Assembly: GCF_001854885.1 (NCBI RefSeq)
Contig: NZ_MDDV01000017.1
Location: 45,591-109,590 of the forward strand
DNA length: 64,000 bases
Source: Ensifer sp. LCM 4579
GTDB taxonomy: Bacteria > Pseudomonadota > Alphaproteobacteria > Rhizobiales > Rhizobiaceae
Direction of reading: 5' to 3'
Below, one piece after another: positions 17,746 through 26,465 of the stretch. Under the pieces are notes generated by a model. That model did no database searches and was not told the DNA's origin. It saw only the letters and a list, made by a program, of their open reading frames with translations. How positions within the stretch are numbered: position 1 is the first letter of the stretch; every line of letters begins with the position of its first letter. The translations under genes and the position numbers were made by a program.

Positions 17746-18771
17746 TTATTCCGCCCGCTCGGTTGCTGGCCCTTGCAGCAGATAGCGCACCTCGCCGGCG
17801 CCACCGAGGGCGACCGGCGCCGGCGAGCGGGCAGGGCGAAAACGCTCTGTCTTGTCGGCAAGGATTCCGCCCGCGATCGCCGGGAGTGCGGCCGGATGGG
17901 AGAAGGCATAGACGAGTGCGCTCGCGAGACCGCCTTGCTTCTTGAGATCAAGGAAATGCCTGAGTTCGTAGCGGGCGCGGACATGGCGCTCGTGCCGCCT
18001 GAAAGCGGCTTTTTCGTCGCTGGTCAGGTTCTGCTCGGAAAGGATGTTCCGATCGGCCTCGTAGAGGCGCTTCAGGTCGATGGTCCTGTGGCGGCCGCTG
18101 AGCGAATTCCCTCGAACCAGCGCGGCATAGCCGCAGCTGTGAATGATTTTGTAGCTGGCGCCGCGCGCAAGTGCCCGTGCGTAGAGTTCGTAGTCCTCCC
18201 CGAGGCGCAGGGTCTCGTTGTAGCGAAGCCGATGCTCATCGAGGAAGGATCGCCGCATCAGCGGCTTTAAAAACCCGATTTCGCCTCGGCGGACGCCCCG
18301 CCGGGATATGTTGCCGTCGACGAAGCCGATGAGGTCGAGAGGGCGAGGGGTGGCCGCAAACCGCCGAATCTTGCTGCGGATATTCGCCACCTGCTCTGCG
18401 TCTACGAAGGCGATGTTGTCGGCGATGAAATCCCAATCGTCCTGCGCCAGCAACCGCCGCAGCCGCCCGGGCAGGAAGAAGTCGTCCGCATCGAGCACCG
18501 CCAGTAACGGCGACTGCGAGATCGCAATTGCATGGTTTCGCGCGGCGGCCGGTCCGCGGTTCTCTTCAAAACGGACGACGACAAGGCGACCGCTACCGTC
18601 GTCGGCAGCGCGCGCCGCAGCGATGGTGCCGTCGGCAGAGCCGTCGTCGATCACGACGATTTCGGCCGCTTCCGGCTCGGCGAGGGCGGACCCGATGGCT
18701 CTCCCAATCGTATCGGCGGCGTTCCTGGCGGCAATGATAACGCAGACATTCGTCGGCGCGGCTGCGGTCAT
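17746..18771 (-). CDS. exoU: GT2 glycosyltransferase, ExoU type
   Basis: A 341-residue family 2 glycosyltransferase with the GT-A start VCVIIAARNAADTI and a DADD metal motif. It resembles exoO in overall pattern. Its position next to exoX and its length match ExoU, which adds a side-chain glucose in S. meliloti. With ExoW and ExoV missing, the side chain would be finished differently, so the substrate here may not be the same. The start at 18771 has a GGAGG site; the frame is open to 18855. ExoW would be the alternative name. Confidence 0.82.
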   Translation of the reverse strand: MTAAAPTNVCVIIAARNAADTIGRAIGSALAEPEAAEIVVIDDGSADGTIAAARAADDGSGRLVVVRFEENRGPAAARNHAIAISQSPLLAVLDADDFFLPGRLRRLLAQDDWDFIADNIAFVDAEQVANIRSKIRRFAATPRPLDLIGFVDGNISRRGVRRGEIGFLKPLMRRSFLDEHRLRYNETLRLGEDYELYARALARGASYKIIHSCGYAALVRGNSLSGRHRTIDLKRLYEADRNILSEQNLTSDEKAAFRRHERHVRARYELRHFLDLKKQGGLASALVYAFSHPAALPAIAGGILADKTERFRPARSPAPVALGGAGEVRYLLQGPATERAE

Positions 18772-18914
18772 ATAGGGCCTCCAGTGGTCATTGAACGCGG
18801 CGGTGCAACGTCGCTCGACGGGCAAGCGAGACCATGCCGGCCGATCATGACGCAATCGCGTCAGGCACCAAATTTTTTTGCTGCCAAGTGATTCGGGAAG
18901 CCCGCAGTCCCCGG

Positions 18915-19211
18915 TCAGGAATTGAAATGCCGCGGACGGCCAACCCTGCGCAGGGAAAACTTGGCGGACTGCTTTTCCTCAGTCGCCGCCTCGGTGGCTG
19001 CTGCCTGTTTGGTAGGGGAAAGCTTGCGACGCTCGCGAGCCTCCTTCCAGACGAGAAAAAGCACGCCAATAAAGTACCCGACCTGGATGAGCACGGCACA
19101 GATCAGCGTCTGAACCGCCGTGGAAGCGAACGAGCCGGTTAGGTAATAGGTCGCGATGGCGAACGCCACCAGCGCGCCGAGCATGCTCACAAAAAAACGT
19201 GGTGCGAACAT
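18915..19211 (-). CDS. exoX: exopolysaccharide production repressor ExoX
   Basis: A 98-residue inner-membrane protein with two N-terminal hydrophobic segments (about 5-25 and 31-54) and a charged C-terminal tail. Length, topology and location divergent from exoY match ExoX. Known ExoX proteins lower EPS synthesis post-transcriptionally, and the exoX:exoY gene ratio sets output. An AGGA site precedes the ATG at 19211. The shared 770-base exoX-exoY gap is the likely control point. Confidence 0.9.
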   Translation of the reverse strand: MFAPRFFVSMLGALVAFAIATYYLTGSFASTAVQTLICAVLIQVGYFIGVLFLVWKEARERRKLSPTKQAAATEAATEEKQSAKFSLRRVGRPRHFNS

Positions 19212-19981
19212 TCGGCTATCCTACTCTCCCGCTCTCGGATGCAACCGTCATCTGCCTCTATTCCCACTCTACACTATATTAGTGGTGGCTTGTCTCTTCA
19301 ACACGCAAAAAGCTATCCTGCGCCCATTTTATGCCGCAAATCTTTCCATCGGCTTTATGAGGCCAAATCAATTAGATAAATCCTTGCGCCCGCACCTGAA
19401 TGCAATCAGCGATGTGTCCGCCAGATCTATATGCATATCGTATCGGGGAAGCCGTCCGCGGCCAGTTGGCCCGCCCGCCCGCCCCTAAAATCCAGGGGGA
19501 AGGCGTCAAGGCCTTCCGGTTGCAGCGTTTTTTCGGCGACGGGCGGTCTGCCTACCCCGATCAACTTTTGTTACAATCATGGGCAGCGTCACGGAGAAAT
19601 GTGCGCCGCAAAATCATGTTGCATTGCACCAATTCTCTTCAAAATTGCATTCCGTCAAACTCCGCCACGGCCTCTCCATTCGAATCCGAGTGAAAATCCG
19701 CTGTCGAAAGTACAAAGCGGGAGCTAAAATAAGTAAGAGAGCCGATCAGTGCTTTCTTGTGTCAAGTTCGTGACGAGAAGATCTGGTCGAATATTTAAGT
19801 TTACTAAAGTTTGATTTGGGCGATGTTCTCGGGCCTGACCACCCCTGAAACGCCTCGGCGCGCGGTGCCTGGCCGGTGCCATATTCGGGCCTTCAAAAAA
19901 CAAATTCTCACCATACACTCGTTTTAGATGGCTCCCGTCCCCCGGGACCGACAATCGCCAAACGTAAATGGAGTCAACTCT
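19212..19981. promoter_or_regulatory. exoX-exoY divergent intergenic region
   Basis: 770 bases without a convincing gene between two divergent EPS genes. It is AT-rich for this replicon at about 19240-19400 and 19690-19830, as expected for promoters and for MucR-type binding. It holds an inverted repeat CCCCT-N7-AGGGG at 19482-19498 next to a 7-bp hairpin (19498-19504 with 19511-19517). Exact promoters could not be assigned. Confidence 0.55.
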
Positions 19982-20662
19982 ATGAAGTCCGCGACACGCT
20001 CGGCCAGTTCGCCATTTTTCATCTCCCCGGACATGGGCGCAGCCCGGCCGATTGGGGGGATATCCAAACGGAGTTTCGACATACTGATTGCTTCCCTGGG
20101 GCTTGTCGCCCTCAGCCCGCTTTTCGTGCTTCTCATGGCTTTGGTAAAGCTATCGGATGGCGGAAGCACATTTTATGGACATCGCCGGATCGGTCACAAC
20201 GGCCAGACCTTCAGATGCCTGAAGTTCCGCACGATGAGGGAAGACGGCGACCGCGTGCTGCAGGAGTATTTCAGGGCGAATCCCGCCGCCTACGAGGAAT
20301 GGCGTGTGACCCGAAAGCTTCAGCATGATCCGCGCGTGACGGTTCTCGGCAGCGTGCTGCGCAAGCTCAGTCTTGATGAATTGCCGCAATTGATCAATGT
20401 GATTCGCGGCGAGATGAGCCTCGTCGGCCCGCGGCCGGTTGTGGAAGACGAACTCGAGCTCTATGACGCGGCTGCGGTTTATTATCTGCGCTCGCGACCG
20501 GGCCTGACGGGCCTCTGGCAGATCAGTGGCCGGAACGACGTGTCCTATGCCGCCCGCGTGGCGTTCGACACGCACTATGTCGAGAACTGGTCGCTGCTCA
20601 CCGATCTCGTCATTGTGTTCAAGACGATCCCTGCCGTCTGCTTCAGCCGCGGCAGCTATTGA
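19982..20662 (+). CDS. exoY: undecaprenyl-phosphate galactose phosphotransferase ExoY
   Basis: A 226-residue bacterial sugar transferase (WbaP/ExoY family) that moves galactose-1-phosphate from UDP-galactose to the lipid carrier, the first step of EPS repeat assembly. It has one membrane segment (about 33-55) and the family block KFRTMRE, plus SLDELPQL and VGPRP motifs. The start at 19982 gives MKSATRSAS, matching the known ExoY N terminus and length; the frame is open from 19928. ExoX is encoded divergently. ExoF, ExoQ and ExoZ follow in the same direction. Confidence 0.96.
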   Translation: MKSATRSASSPFFISPDMGAARPIGGISKRSFDILIASLGLVALSPLFVLLMALVKLSDGGSTFYGHRRIGHNGQTFRCLKFRTMREDGDRVLQEYFRANPAAYEEWRVTRKLQHDPRVTVLGSVLRKLSLDELPQLINVIRGEMSLVGPRPVVEDELELYDAAAVYYLRSRPGLTGLWQISGRNDVSYAARVAFDTHYVENWSLLTDLVIVFKTIPAVCFSRGSY

Positions 20663-20717
20663 GACTTGGCGCTGGCCGAGCCGCCGGAATCATGTGGAGT
20701 AATGGGAAATCCAAAAA

Positions 20718-21980
20718 ATGCCTTCCATCAGAATTGCAGCGAAACCTGACTCACACCGCACGCTCTTCAAGTGGGTCCGTCTCGCTATCGTGGCAGTGGT
20801 CGTTTGCGGCGCGAGCGTCGTGCGGGCCGAGGAATATCAACTTGGAGTTATGGACAAGTTGCGTGTCCGCGTTGCCGAATGGCAGACCGCCGAAGGTGCC
20901 GTGCGTGACTGGTCGGCCGTCAGCGGCGAATACACGGTGGGTGCTTCGGGCAATCTTTCACTGCCTTTCGTCGGTGACCTGCCGGCCTCCGGCAGGACGA
21001 CGGCGGAGCTCGCCGAAGATATCGGCGACAAGATACAGAAGCTTTTCGGTCTCAGGGATCGCCCATCAGCCTCGGTCGAGATGGCGCAATACCGCCCCGT
21101 CTATCTTTACGGCGAGGTGCAAAACCCAGGCGAATATCCCTATGCGCCGAATATGACGGTGCTCAAGGCGATCAGCCTTGGCGGCGGGTTGCGGCGCGCC
21201 GACAATGGTCAGCGTTTCGCACGCGACTATATCAACGCGGCGGGCGAGTCCGCCGTGCAGATCGCCGAGCGCAACCGGCTGCTCATCCGACGCGCGAGAC
21301 TTCTCGCCGAAATCGGCAAGCAGGATGAGATCGCGCTTCCTGAGCAATTGAAGAATTTTCCCGGCGTCGACAAGCTGCTTTCGAGCGAAACGGCGCTGAT
21401 GCAATCGCGCGACAAGCGACAGCAGCGGCAACTCGCCGCCCTTGGCGACCTCAAGTCGTTGCTGCAAAGCGAGATCGAATCGCTCGCCAAGAAGTCCCAG
21501 ACGCAACAGCACCAGCTCGAGCTGGTCACACAGGATCGGGATAATGTCGACAGCCTGGCGGACAAGGGATTGGCACTTGCTCAACGCAAGCTCTCGCTCG
21601 AGCAAAGGGTTGCCGATGTGCAGTCTTCGCTGCTCGACATCGACACGGCGTCGCTCAAGGCGAAGCAGGAAATGAGCAAGGCGGCGCAGGACGAAACCAA
21701 TCTGCGCGACGATTGGGATGCGCAGCTTGCACAGGAACTGCAGAATACCGAAGCCGAACTCGACACATTGACGCTGAAGCTCGGAACCAGCCGCGATCTG
21801 ATGACGGAGGCGCTGACGCAATCGGCAGAGGCGGCACACCTGTCGGCGCAGGCCGCAAACATCACCTACACGATCATCCGGGAAAAGGACGGAAAGCCCA
21901 CCGAGATCGCTGCGAACGAGACTACCCAGGTGCTGCCGGGTGATGTCGTCAAGGTCAATTCACTGGTGGCGATGCAGTGA
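20718..21980 (+). CDS. exoF: outer-membrane polysaccharide export protein ExoF
   Basis: A 420-residue secreted protein with a signal peptide ending VVRAEE (about residue 38). A polysaccharide export (Wza-like) domain follows (GVMDKLRVRV... to about 115), then a SLBB-like region (VYLYGEVQNPGEYPY). A long alpha-helical region rich in Gln, Leu and Asp from about 170 to 380 should form coiled coils. ExoF works with ExoP and ExoQ in export and galactose transfer. It lies 55 bases after exoY, and exoQ overlaps its end by 4 bases. Confidence 0.93.
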   Translation: MPSIRIAAKPDSHRTLFKWVRLAIVAVVVCGASVVRAEEYQLGVMDKLRVRVAEWQTAEGAVRDWSAVSGEYTVGASGNLSLPFVGDLPASGRTTAELAEDIGDKIQKLFGLRDRPSASVEMAQYRPVYLYGEVQNPGEYPYAPNMTVLKAISLGGGLRRADNGQRFARDYINAAGESAVQIAERNRLLIRRARLLAEIGKQDEIALPEQLKNFPGVDKLLSSETALMQSRDKRQQRQLAALGDLKSLLQSEIESLAKKSQTQQHQLELVTQDRDNVDSLADKGLALAQRKLSLEQRVADVQSSLLDIDTASLKAKQEMSKAAQDETNLRDDWDAQLAQELQNTEAELDTLTLKLGTSRDLMTEALTQSAEAAHLSAQAANITYTIIREKDGKPTEIAANETTQVLPGDVVKVNSLVAMQ

Positions 21981-23269
21981 GCGTTGGGATGAGGATCTCG
22001 AAGGCGAGCCTCATCACCCCGGGGGCGAACAGGCTTTATGGGACTGCAGCCGTCGCCCTTTCGCTCTTCGTCTTCGCCTATTCGACCCGGTTTGGGCAGA
22101 TTTCGATTCTGCTCTATTACGGCCTATGGCTTCCGCTCGTCCTCGTCGACTACAAAAAGGTTCTCGGCAATTACGGCAAGTTTCTCTGGATCTTCGCCTT
22201 CGCCGTGTTCGCCTGCCTTTCGATGTTCTGGTCGGCCGCGCCGGGTGTCACGCTGCGGACAGGCGTACAATATCTGAGCCAAATCGTCTGTGCCTTGATC
22301 GCCATGCGGGTGATCGACATCCGCACCCTTTCCCGCGGCATGATGGCCGGCGTTGCCATTGTGCTCGTCTATTCACTGCTGTTCGGCATCTATCACTATG
22401 ATCCGCTTGACGGCACCTATAGTTTCGTCGGCGCCTTCGCCTCGAAGAACCAGTTGGGCTTCTACGCGTCGCTCGGCATCTATTTCGCATTTGCCGCGGT
22501 ATTCATCCTGGGTGACGGGGGCCTGTGGCGGGCGGCCGCCGCGGTCACCGGAGCGATTTCCGCCTATTCGCTCTTCGCCTCGCAGTCGGCGACCTCGGTC
22601 CTGACCACGGCTGCGATCCTCGGGCTTTGCCTTTCCATGCGAGCGATAACGGCGCTGAGGCCAGCCAGCCGCAAAGGCCTGTTCCTGGGGATTGCCGCGT
22701 TCGCTGGAGTGGCTGCATTCGCCTTGATCTCCAGCGGCGCCTTCGATCTGGTTCTCGGTGCCTTCGGCAAGGATTCGACGCTGACCGGCCGCACCTATCT
22801 GTGGCAGCAGGGCATCGATGCGGCGAAGACCGCCCCCCTCTTCGGCATGGGTTATCAGGCCTATTGGGTGCAAGGCTTTGCCGAGGCCGAACGGCTGTGG
22901 GAGGAATTCTACATCACTGCCCGCAGCGGCTTCCATTTCCACAACACCTATATCGAGACGGCCGTCGAAACGGGACTGGTCGGACTCGTGCTCTTGAGTC
23001 TCGTACTGCTTGCCGCCGTCGTCGGGCAGTTGAAGCGCGTGCTTTCGGCGCACCGTGACCCGGAAGCCATGGTGCTCTTCGGCGTCGCGGTGCTGCTCCT
23101 CATCCGCTCCTTCGTGGAGATCGACATCCTCAATCCGTACCACGTCGGATCCTTCCTCATGTATTTCACGGCGGGCAAACTGACGCTGGCAAGCAAGCGC
23201 CCCGCCACGGCCTGGACTTGGCCCGGCGAGAAGGAACAGCCCGCCTACGGGCGCCGCTGGACGGCCTGA
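21977..23269 (+). CDS. exoQ: EPS polymerase ExoQ (Wzy / O-antigen ligase family)
   Basis: A 430-residue multi-spanning membrane protein with about ten hydrophobic segments. It contains the Wzy_C-type periplasmic loop with the GRTYLWQQG and HNTYIETAVETGLVG motifs. ExoQ polymerises lipid-linked repeat units into high-molecular-weight polysaccharide. It is translationally coupled to exoF by a start-stop overlap. The stop is 20 bases before the exoZ start. Confidence 0.93.
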   Translation: MSVGMRISKASLITPGANRLYGTAAVALSLFVFAYSTRFGQISILLYYGLWLPLVLVDYKKVLGNYGKFLWIFAFAVFACLSMFWSAAPGVTLRTGVQYLSQIVCALIAMRVIDIRTLSRGMMAGVAIVLVYSLLFGIYHYDPLDGTYSFVGAFASKNQLGFYASLGIYFAFAAVFILGDGGLWRAAAAVTGAISAYSLFASQSATSVLTTAAILGLCLSMRAITALRPASRKGLFLGIAAFAGVAAFALISSGAFDLVLGAFGKDSTLTGRTYLWQQGIDAAKTAPLFGMGYQAYWVQGFAEAERLWEEFYITARSGFHFHNTYIETAVETGLVGLVLLSLVLLAAVVGQLKRVLSAHRDPEAMVLFGVAVLLLIRSFVEIDILNPYHVGSFLMYFTAGKLTLASKRPATAWTWPGEKEQPAYGRRWTA

Positions 23270-23289
23270 AGGCGCGAGAGGCGCGAAGT

Positions 23290-24297
23290 ATGAGGACGAT
23301 CCAGGCAATCCAGTACTTGCGGGCCTTGGCGGCGCTTGCGGTGGTCGCCTTCCACGCGGCCGAGAAGACCGGCCATCACTTCGTGATCGGTGCGGCGGGC
23401 GTCGACGTCTTCTTCGTCATCAGCGGCTTCATCATGTGGGTCATCAGCGCGCGGCGGCCGGTCACGCCGGTCAAATTCCTCGCCGATCGCGCGCGGCGCA
23501 TCTTGCCGATCTACTGGCTTGCGACGGCGGTCATGGTCGCGGGCGGTCTGGTGGGTCTTTTCCCGAACCTGGTCCTCACGGCCGAACACGTCGTTGCGTC
23601 CCTGCTTTTCGTTCCCGCGCGCGCGCCGAGCACCGGTGAGATCTGGCCCGTTCTCGTGCAGGGCTGGACGCTGAATTACGAAATGTTCTTCTACGCGGTC
23701 TTTGCGGCCTCGCTCGTCCTGCCGCGGTTCTGGCGTTTGCCGGCGGTAGCGGGGTTCTTCCTGGTGCTGGTCGTCGCGGGTTTATCCCTCACCGGCGAAA
23801 ATCCTCTTTTGCTCACCTATACCCGCCCGCTCGTCCTCGAGTTCGTCGCCGGGATGCTCATCGGTGCATTCTGGCTGGATGGGAGATTGCCGCCGCTTGC
23901 CGCCGGAGTCGGACTTGTCGTCACTTCGTTCGGCGGCTTTGCGCTGATTGCGGGCCTGCGCCTGCCATTCGATGAACGCTTGACGGGTCCGCTTTCCGTG
24001 CTTCTCGTTCTCGGCGCGCTTTCGTTCGAGGCCCACGGGCGAGTGCCGACTATCAGGATACTGAACCTTCTTGGCAACGCCTCCTATTCGATCTATCTCT
24101 GGCACACCTTTGCGATATCCGTCGTGGCGAAGGCGGGCACTCTGTTCGGCCTCCATTCGAAGATCTCGATGTTGATAGCGACTGTCGCGGGAACGCTCGT
24201 CGGCATTGTCGGCTATCTGCTGCTCGAGCGCCCCCTGTTGCAGCGCGACCGGACGCCGCCGCCTGCCCCAGGTCTGGCAGGCGGTACCGCCGAATAG
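23290..24297 (+). CDS. exoZ: EPS O-acetyltransferase ExoZ
   Basis: A 335-residue membrane acyltransferase of the acyltransferase-3 family. The N terminus (QYLRALAALAVVAFHAAE) carries the conserved His, and FFVISGFIM follows. About ten membrane segments are predicted. ExoZ acetylates the EPS repeat. It is the only EPS acylation gene in the cluster, since the succinyltransferase gene exoH is absent. The ATG at 23290 is chosen because it fits the conserved N terminus; the frame is open from 23218 inside exoQ. It converges with exoB. Confidence 0.92.
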   Translation: MRTIQAIQYLRALAALAVVAFHAAEKTGHHFVIGAAGVDVFFVISGFIMWVISARRPVTPVKFLADRARRILPIYWLATAVMVAGGLVGLFPNLVLTAEHVVASLLFVPARAPSTGEIWPVLVQGWTLNYEMFFYAVFAASLVLPRFWRLPAVAGFFLVLVVAGLSLTGENPLLLTYTRPLVLEFVAGMLIGAFWLDGRLPPLAAGVGLVVTSFGGFALIAGLRLPFDERLTGPLSVLLVLGALSFEAHGRVPTIRILNLLGNASYSIYLWHTFAISVVAKAGTLFGLHSKISMLIATVAGTLVGIVGYLLLERPLLQRDRTPPPAPGLAGGTAE

Positions 24298-24330
24298 GCG
24301 CGGTTGACGCCGCAGGAGGTGGGAACCTGC

Positions 24331-25311
24331 TTAGCCGTTCTTTCGCGAATGCCAGTTCCAGGCCGACTCGGTGATCGCCGCCAGATCATATTGCGGTTCC
24401 CACCCGAGCACGCGGCGGGCCTTGTCGTTGTTGGCGACGAGCGTCGTGGAATCGCCCTCGCGGCGGCCGGCGTAACCGACATTGAACGGGCGCTGCGCAA
24501 CCTTCTCGATTGCTCCAACCAGTTCCTTGACCGTCGTGCCCGTGCCGGTTCCAAGGTTCAATTCGACGCTTTCGCCACCTTCGAGCAGGTAGTCGACGGC
24601 ACGGACATGGGCATCCGCAAGGTCGAGCACGTGGATATAGTCGCGCACGCAGGTGCCGTCACGCGTGTCGTAATCGGTCCCGAAAACCTTGAAGCCGGCA
24701 CGCCGGCCGAGGGCCGCATCGATCGCCAGTGGGATCGCATGGGTCTCCGGTTCATGCCATTCGCCGATCCGGCCCTCGAAATCGGCACCGGCAGCGTTGA
24801 AATAGCGCAGGATGACGGACCGAAGCCCTTTATACAGGCCGTAATCCTTCATTGCCTGTTCGCAGATCCATTTCGTGCGGCCATAGGGATTGATCGGCGC
24901 CTGCTTGTGCGACTCATCCATCGGGACGCTGTCGGGAAGGCCGTAAGTGGCGCAGGTGGAGGAGAAGACGAAAGCGTCGATGTCTGCCGCGAGCGTCGCC
25001 GACAATAGCGTCAACGTGCCGATGACGTTGTTATCGTAGAAGGAGACCGGATCCTTAACGGACTCGCCGACCTCGATCATGGCGGCAAAGTGCAGGATGG
25101 CCCGCGGCTTGTGGCGTGCGATCACCTCGTCGAGACGCGGACGATCGCGGATGTCGCCTTTCTCCAGCACCCCCCAGCGGACGAACTCTTCATGACCGTT
25201 GGAGAGGTTGTCGTAGACGACGGGCTGGTAGCCCTTCTCGGAAAGGCGGAGACATGTATGGGAGCCAATATAGCCGGCGCCGCCGACGACAAGGATGGTG
25301 TTGTTCTGCAC
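24331..25311 (-). CDS. exoB: UDP-glucose 4-epimerase
   Basis: A 326-residue extended SDR enzyme converting UDP-glucose to UDP-galactose, the donor for ExoY and for galactose in other surface polysaccharides. It has the NAD motif GGAGYIG (10-16 region), the catalytic YxxxK as YGRTK, and the SSTCATYG segment. The GTG at 25311 is preferred as start: it gives MQNNTILVV, as in known ExoB, with a GAGG site upstream. The frame is open to 25389. The gene closes the exo cluster and converges with exoZ. Confidence 0.96.
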   Translation of the reverse strand: MQNNTILVVGGAGYIGSHTCLRLSEKGYQPVVYDNLSNGHEEFVRWGVLEKGDIRDRPRLDEVIARHKPRAILHFAAMIEVGESVKDPVSFYDNNVIGTLTLLSATLAADIDAFVFSSTCATYGLPDSVPMDESHKQAPINPYGRTKWICEQAMKDYGLYKGLRSVILRYFNAAGADFEGRIGEWHEPETHAIPLAIDAALGRRAGFKVFGTDYDTRDGTCVRDYIHVLDLADAHVRAVDYLLEGGESVELNLGTGTGTTVKELVGAIEKVAQRPFNVGYAGRREGDSTTLVANNDKARRVLGWEPQYDLAAITESAWNWHSRKNG

Positions 25312-25624
25312 GGGTAACCTCGGTTGATCACGTCTGAAACGCATGTAGGCCTGTACGCCTCGCAATGAATAGCGGCGAATTTCGAACACATCGTGAAAGT
25401 GCCGACGCGATTTACCCGGATATCGGGTTTTTATGCGCGCTCCGCACTCGTAACGCTTTGTGATAATTCGAGGGGTTTCAGAGGGCCTTTGGCCGCTTTC
25501 CGACGCTCAGCGGCTATGTGGACTGCGTGGAGGCAGACTCCGCGATCGCGCCGTCGATGCAGGAGTTGAAAGGCTAAGTGATCCATTCTTGCCAATTTTT
25601 GCCAATGCAGTTATGGTCCCTCGT
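25312..25624. other. intergenic region between exoB and parD
   Basis: About 310 bases with no supported gene. It should hold the exoB promoter (minus strand) and the parDE promoter (plus strand). A small 5-bp hairpin (25414-25418 with 25424-25428) followed by five T is present on the plus strand but is too weak to call a terminator. Confidence 0.5.
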
Positions 25625-25867
25625 ATGGGCACGATGAACATTTCTCTACCGGACCATTTGAAGAGCTTCGTCGATGAGCAGGTTGCGGGGCGGGGCTACG
25701 GAACGAGCAGCGAGTATATCCGCGAACTGATCCGTCGAGATCAGGACCGACTTGTTCTGCGCAGGCTTTTGCTTGACGGAGCATCGTCCGCACAGACCGA
25801 ACCGGTTGACGAGCATTATTTCAGCAGTCTTCGCGAACGGGCGCGGGCCGCCGCAGCAAGTGAATAG
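25625..25867 (+). CDS. parD: ParD-type antitoxin
   Basis: An 80-residue protein with an N-terminal ribbon-helix-helix DNA-binding domain (MNISLPDHLKSFVDEQVAG, then SSEYIRELIRRD) and a C-terminal tail that would wrap the toxin. This is the CopG/Arc/MetJ ParD pattern. The ATG at 25625 is used; the ATG at 25634 is an alternative. The stop overlaps the parE start by 8 bases. The pair likely represses its own promoter. Confidence 0.92.
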   Translation: MGTMNISLPDHLKSFVDEQVAGRGYGTSSEYIRELIRRDQDRLVLRRLLLDGASSAQTEPVDEHYFSSLRERARAAAASE

Positions 25868-26189
25868 CAAAACGATTGTTCCCCGAGAGCTTGCTCGAAG
25901 TGATGTCGAGGCATCCGTCGATTACTATGCTCATGAAGCTGGATCCGACGTGGCTCTTGGCTTTATCGACGCACTTCAAGCTGCTTACGATTTGATCGCA
26001 AGCCATCCGGAGGCCGGATCGTTGCGGTATGCATACGAGTTGGGATTGCCTGATCTGCGGAGCGTTCCGCTGAAGCGATATCCCTATCTGATCTTTTTTC
26101 ATAACCGGCCAAATCATGTCGACGTTTGGCGTGTACTTCATGCCAAACGAGACATTCCGCAGTGGATGCAGGAACCGGATGATGATTGA
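25860..26189 (+). CDS. parE: ParE/RelE-family toxin
   Basis: A 109-residue RelE/ParE-superfamily toxin. Typical features are the start ARSDVEASVDYYAHEAG, the middle segment LIASHPEAGSLR, and the C-terminal strand pattern LKRYPYLIFFHNRPNHVDVWRVLHAKRD. ParE toxins inhibit DNA gyrase, but the fold alone does not separate this from mRNA-cleaving RelE. The GTG at 25860 overlaps the parD stop, indicating coupling. It sits between exoB and the que operon and may be a small acquired module. Confidence 0.92.
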   Translation: MNSKTIVPRELARSDVEASVDYYAHEAGSDVALGFIDALQAAYDLIASHPEAGSLRYAYELGLPDLRSVPLKRYPYLIFFHNRPNHVDVWRVLHAKRDIPQWMQEPDDD

Positions 26190-26465
26190 ACGGAATTTCG
26201 CAGCCGTGGGGCTTGGGACCCCGTCGATTCTCTTCGGCGTCTTGCGTCTGAAACAGAAGCGCAGGCGGGGCAACCGGTAGATCATATCCGCGAAGTATCC
26301 CGCTCCTTCGATGCCGTGGGGTATGCTTATTCCGCCTTGTTGGCCATCGGACAAACTTTGTGTCTTCCTACATATTCGCCATTCACAATCCGTCCCCTTT
26401 GGCCTAAAAGCCGGACAGGTAACACTCCGGTCGCAGCCTACCCGGTCAAAACAAGGACACCTGTT

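Noticed and set aside
19498..19533. Possible terminator in the exoX-exoY gap
   Set aside because: A 7-bp hairpin is followed by six T only after 10 further bases, which is too far for a rho-independent terminator.
19400..19727. Short plus-strand frames in the exoX-exoY gap
   Set aside because: Three overlapping frames of similar length exist without a preferred one, no convincing ribosome site, and the region is better explained as regulatory.
25414..25432. Weak hairpin with T tract between exoB and parD
   Set aside because: The stem is only 5 bp and no plus-strand gene precedes it.
26390..26431. Possible preQ1 riboswitch before queC
   Set aside because: A hairpin is present at 26412-26431, but the conserved preQ1-I loop and A-rich tail could not be matched. 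The pathway context alone is not enough.
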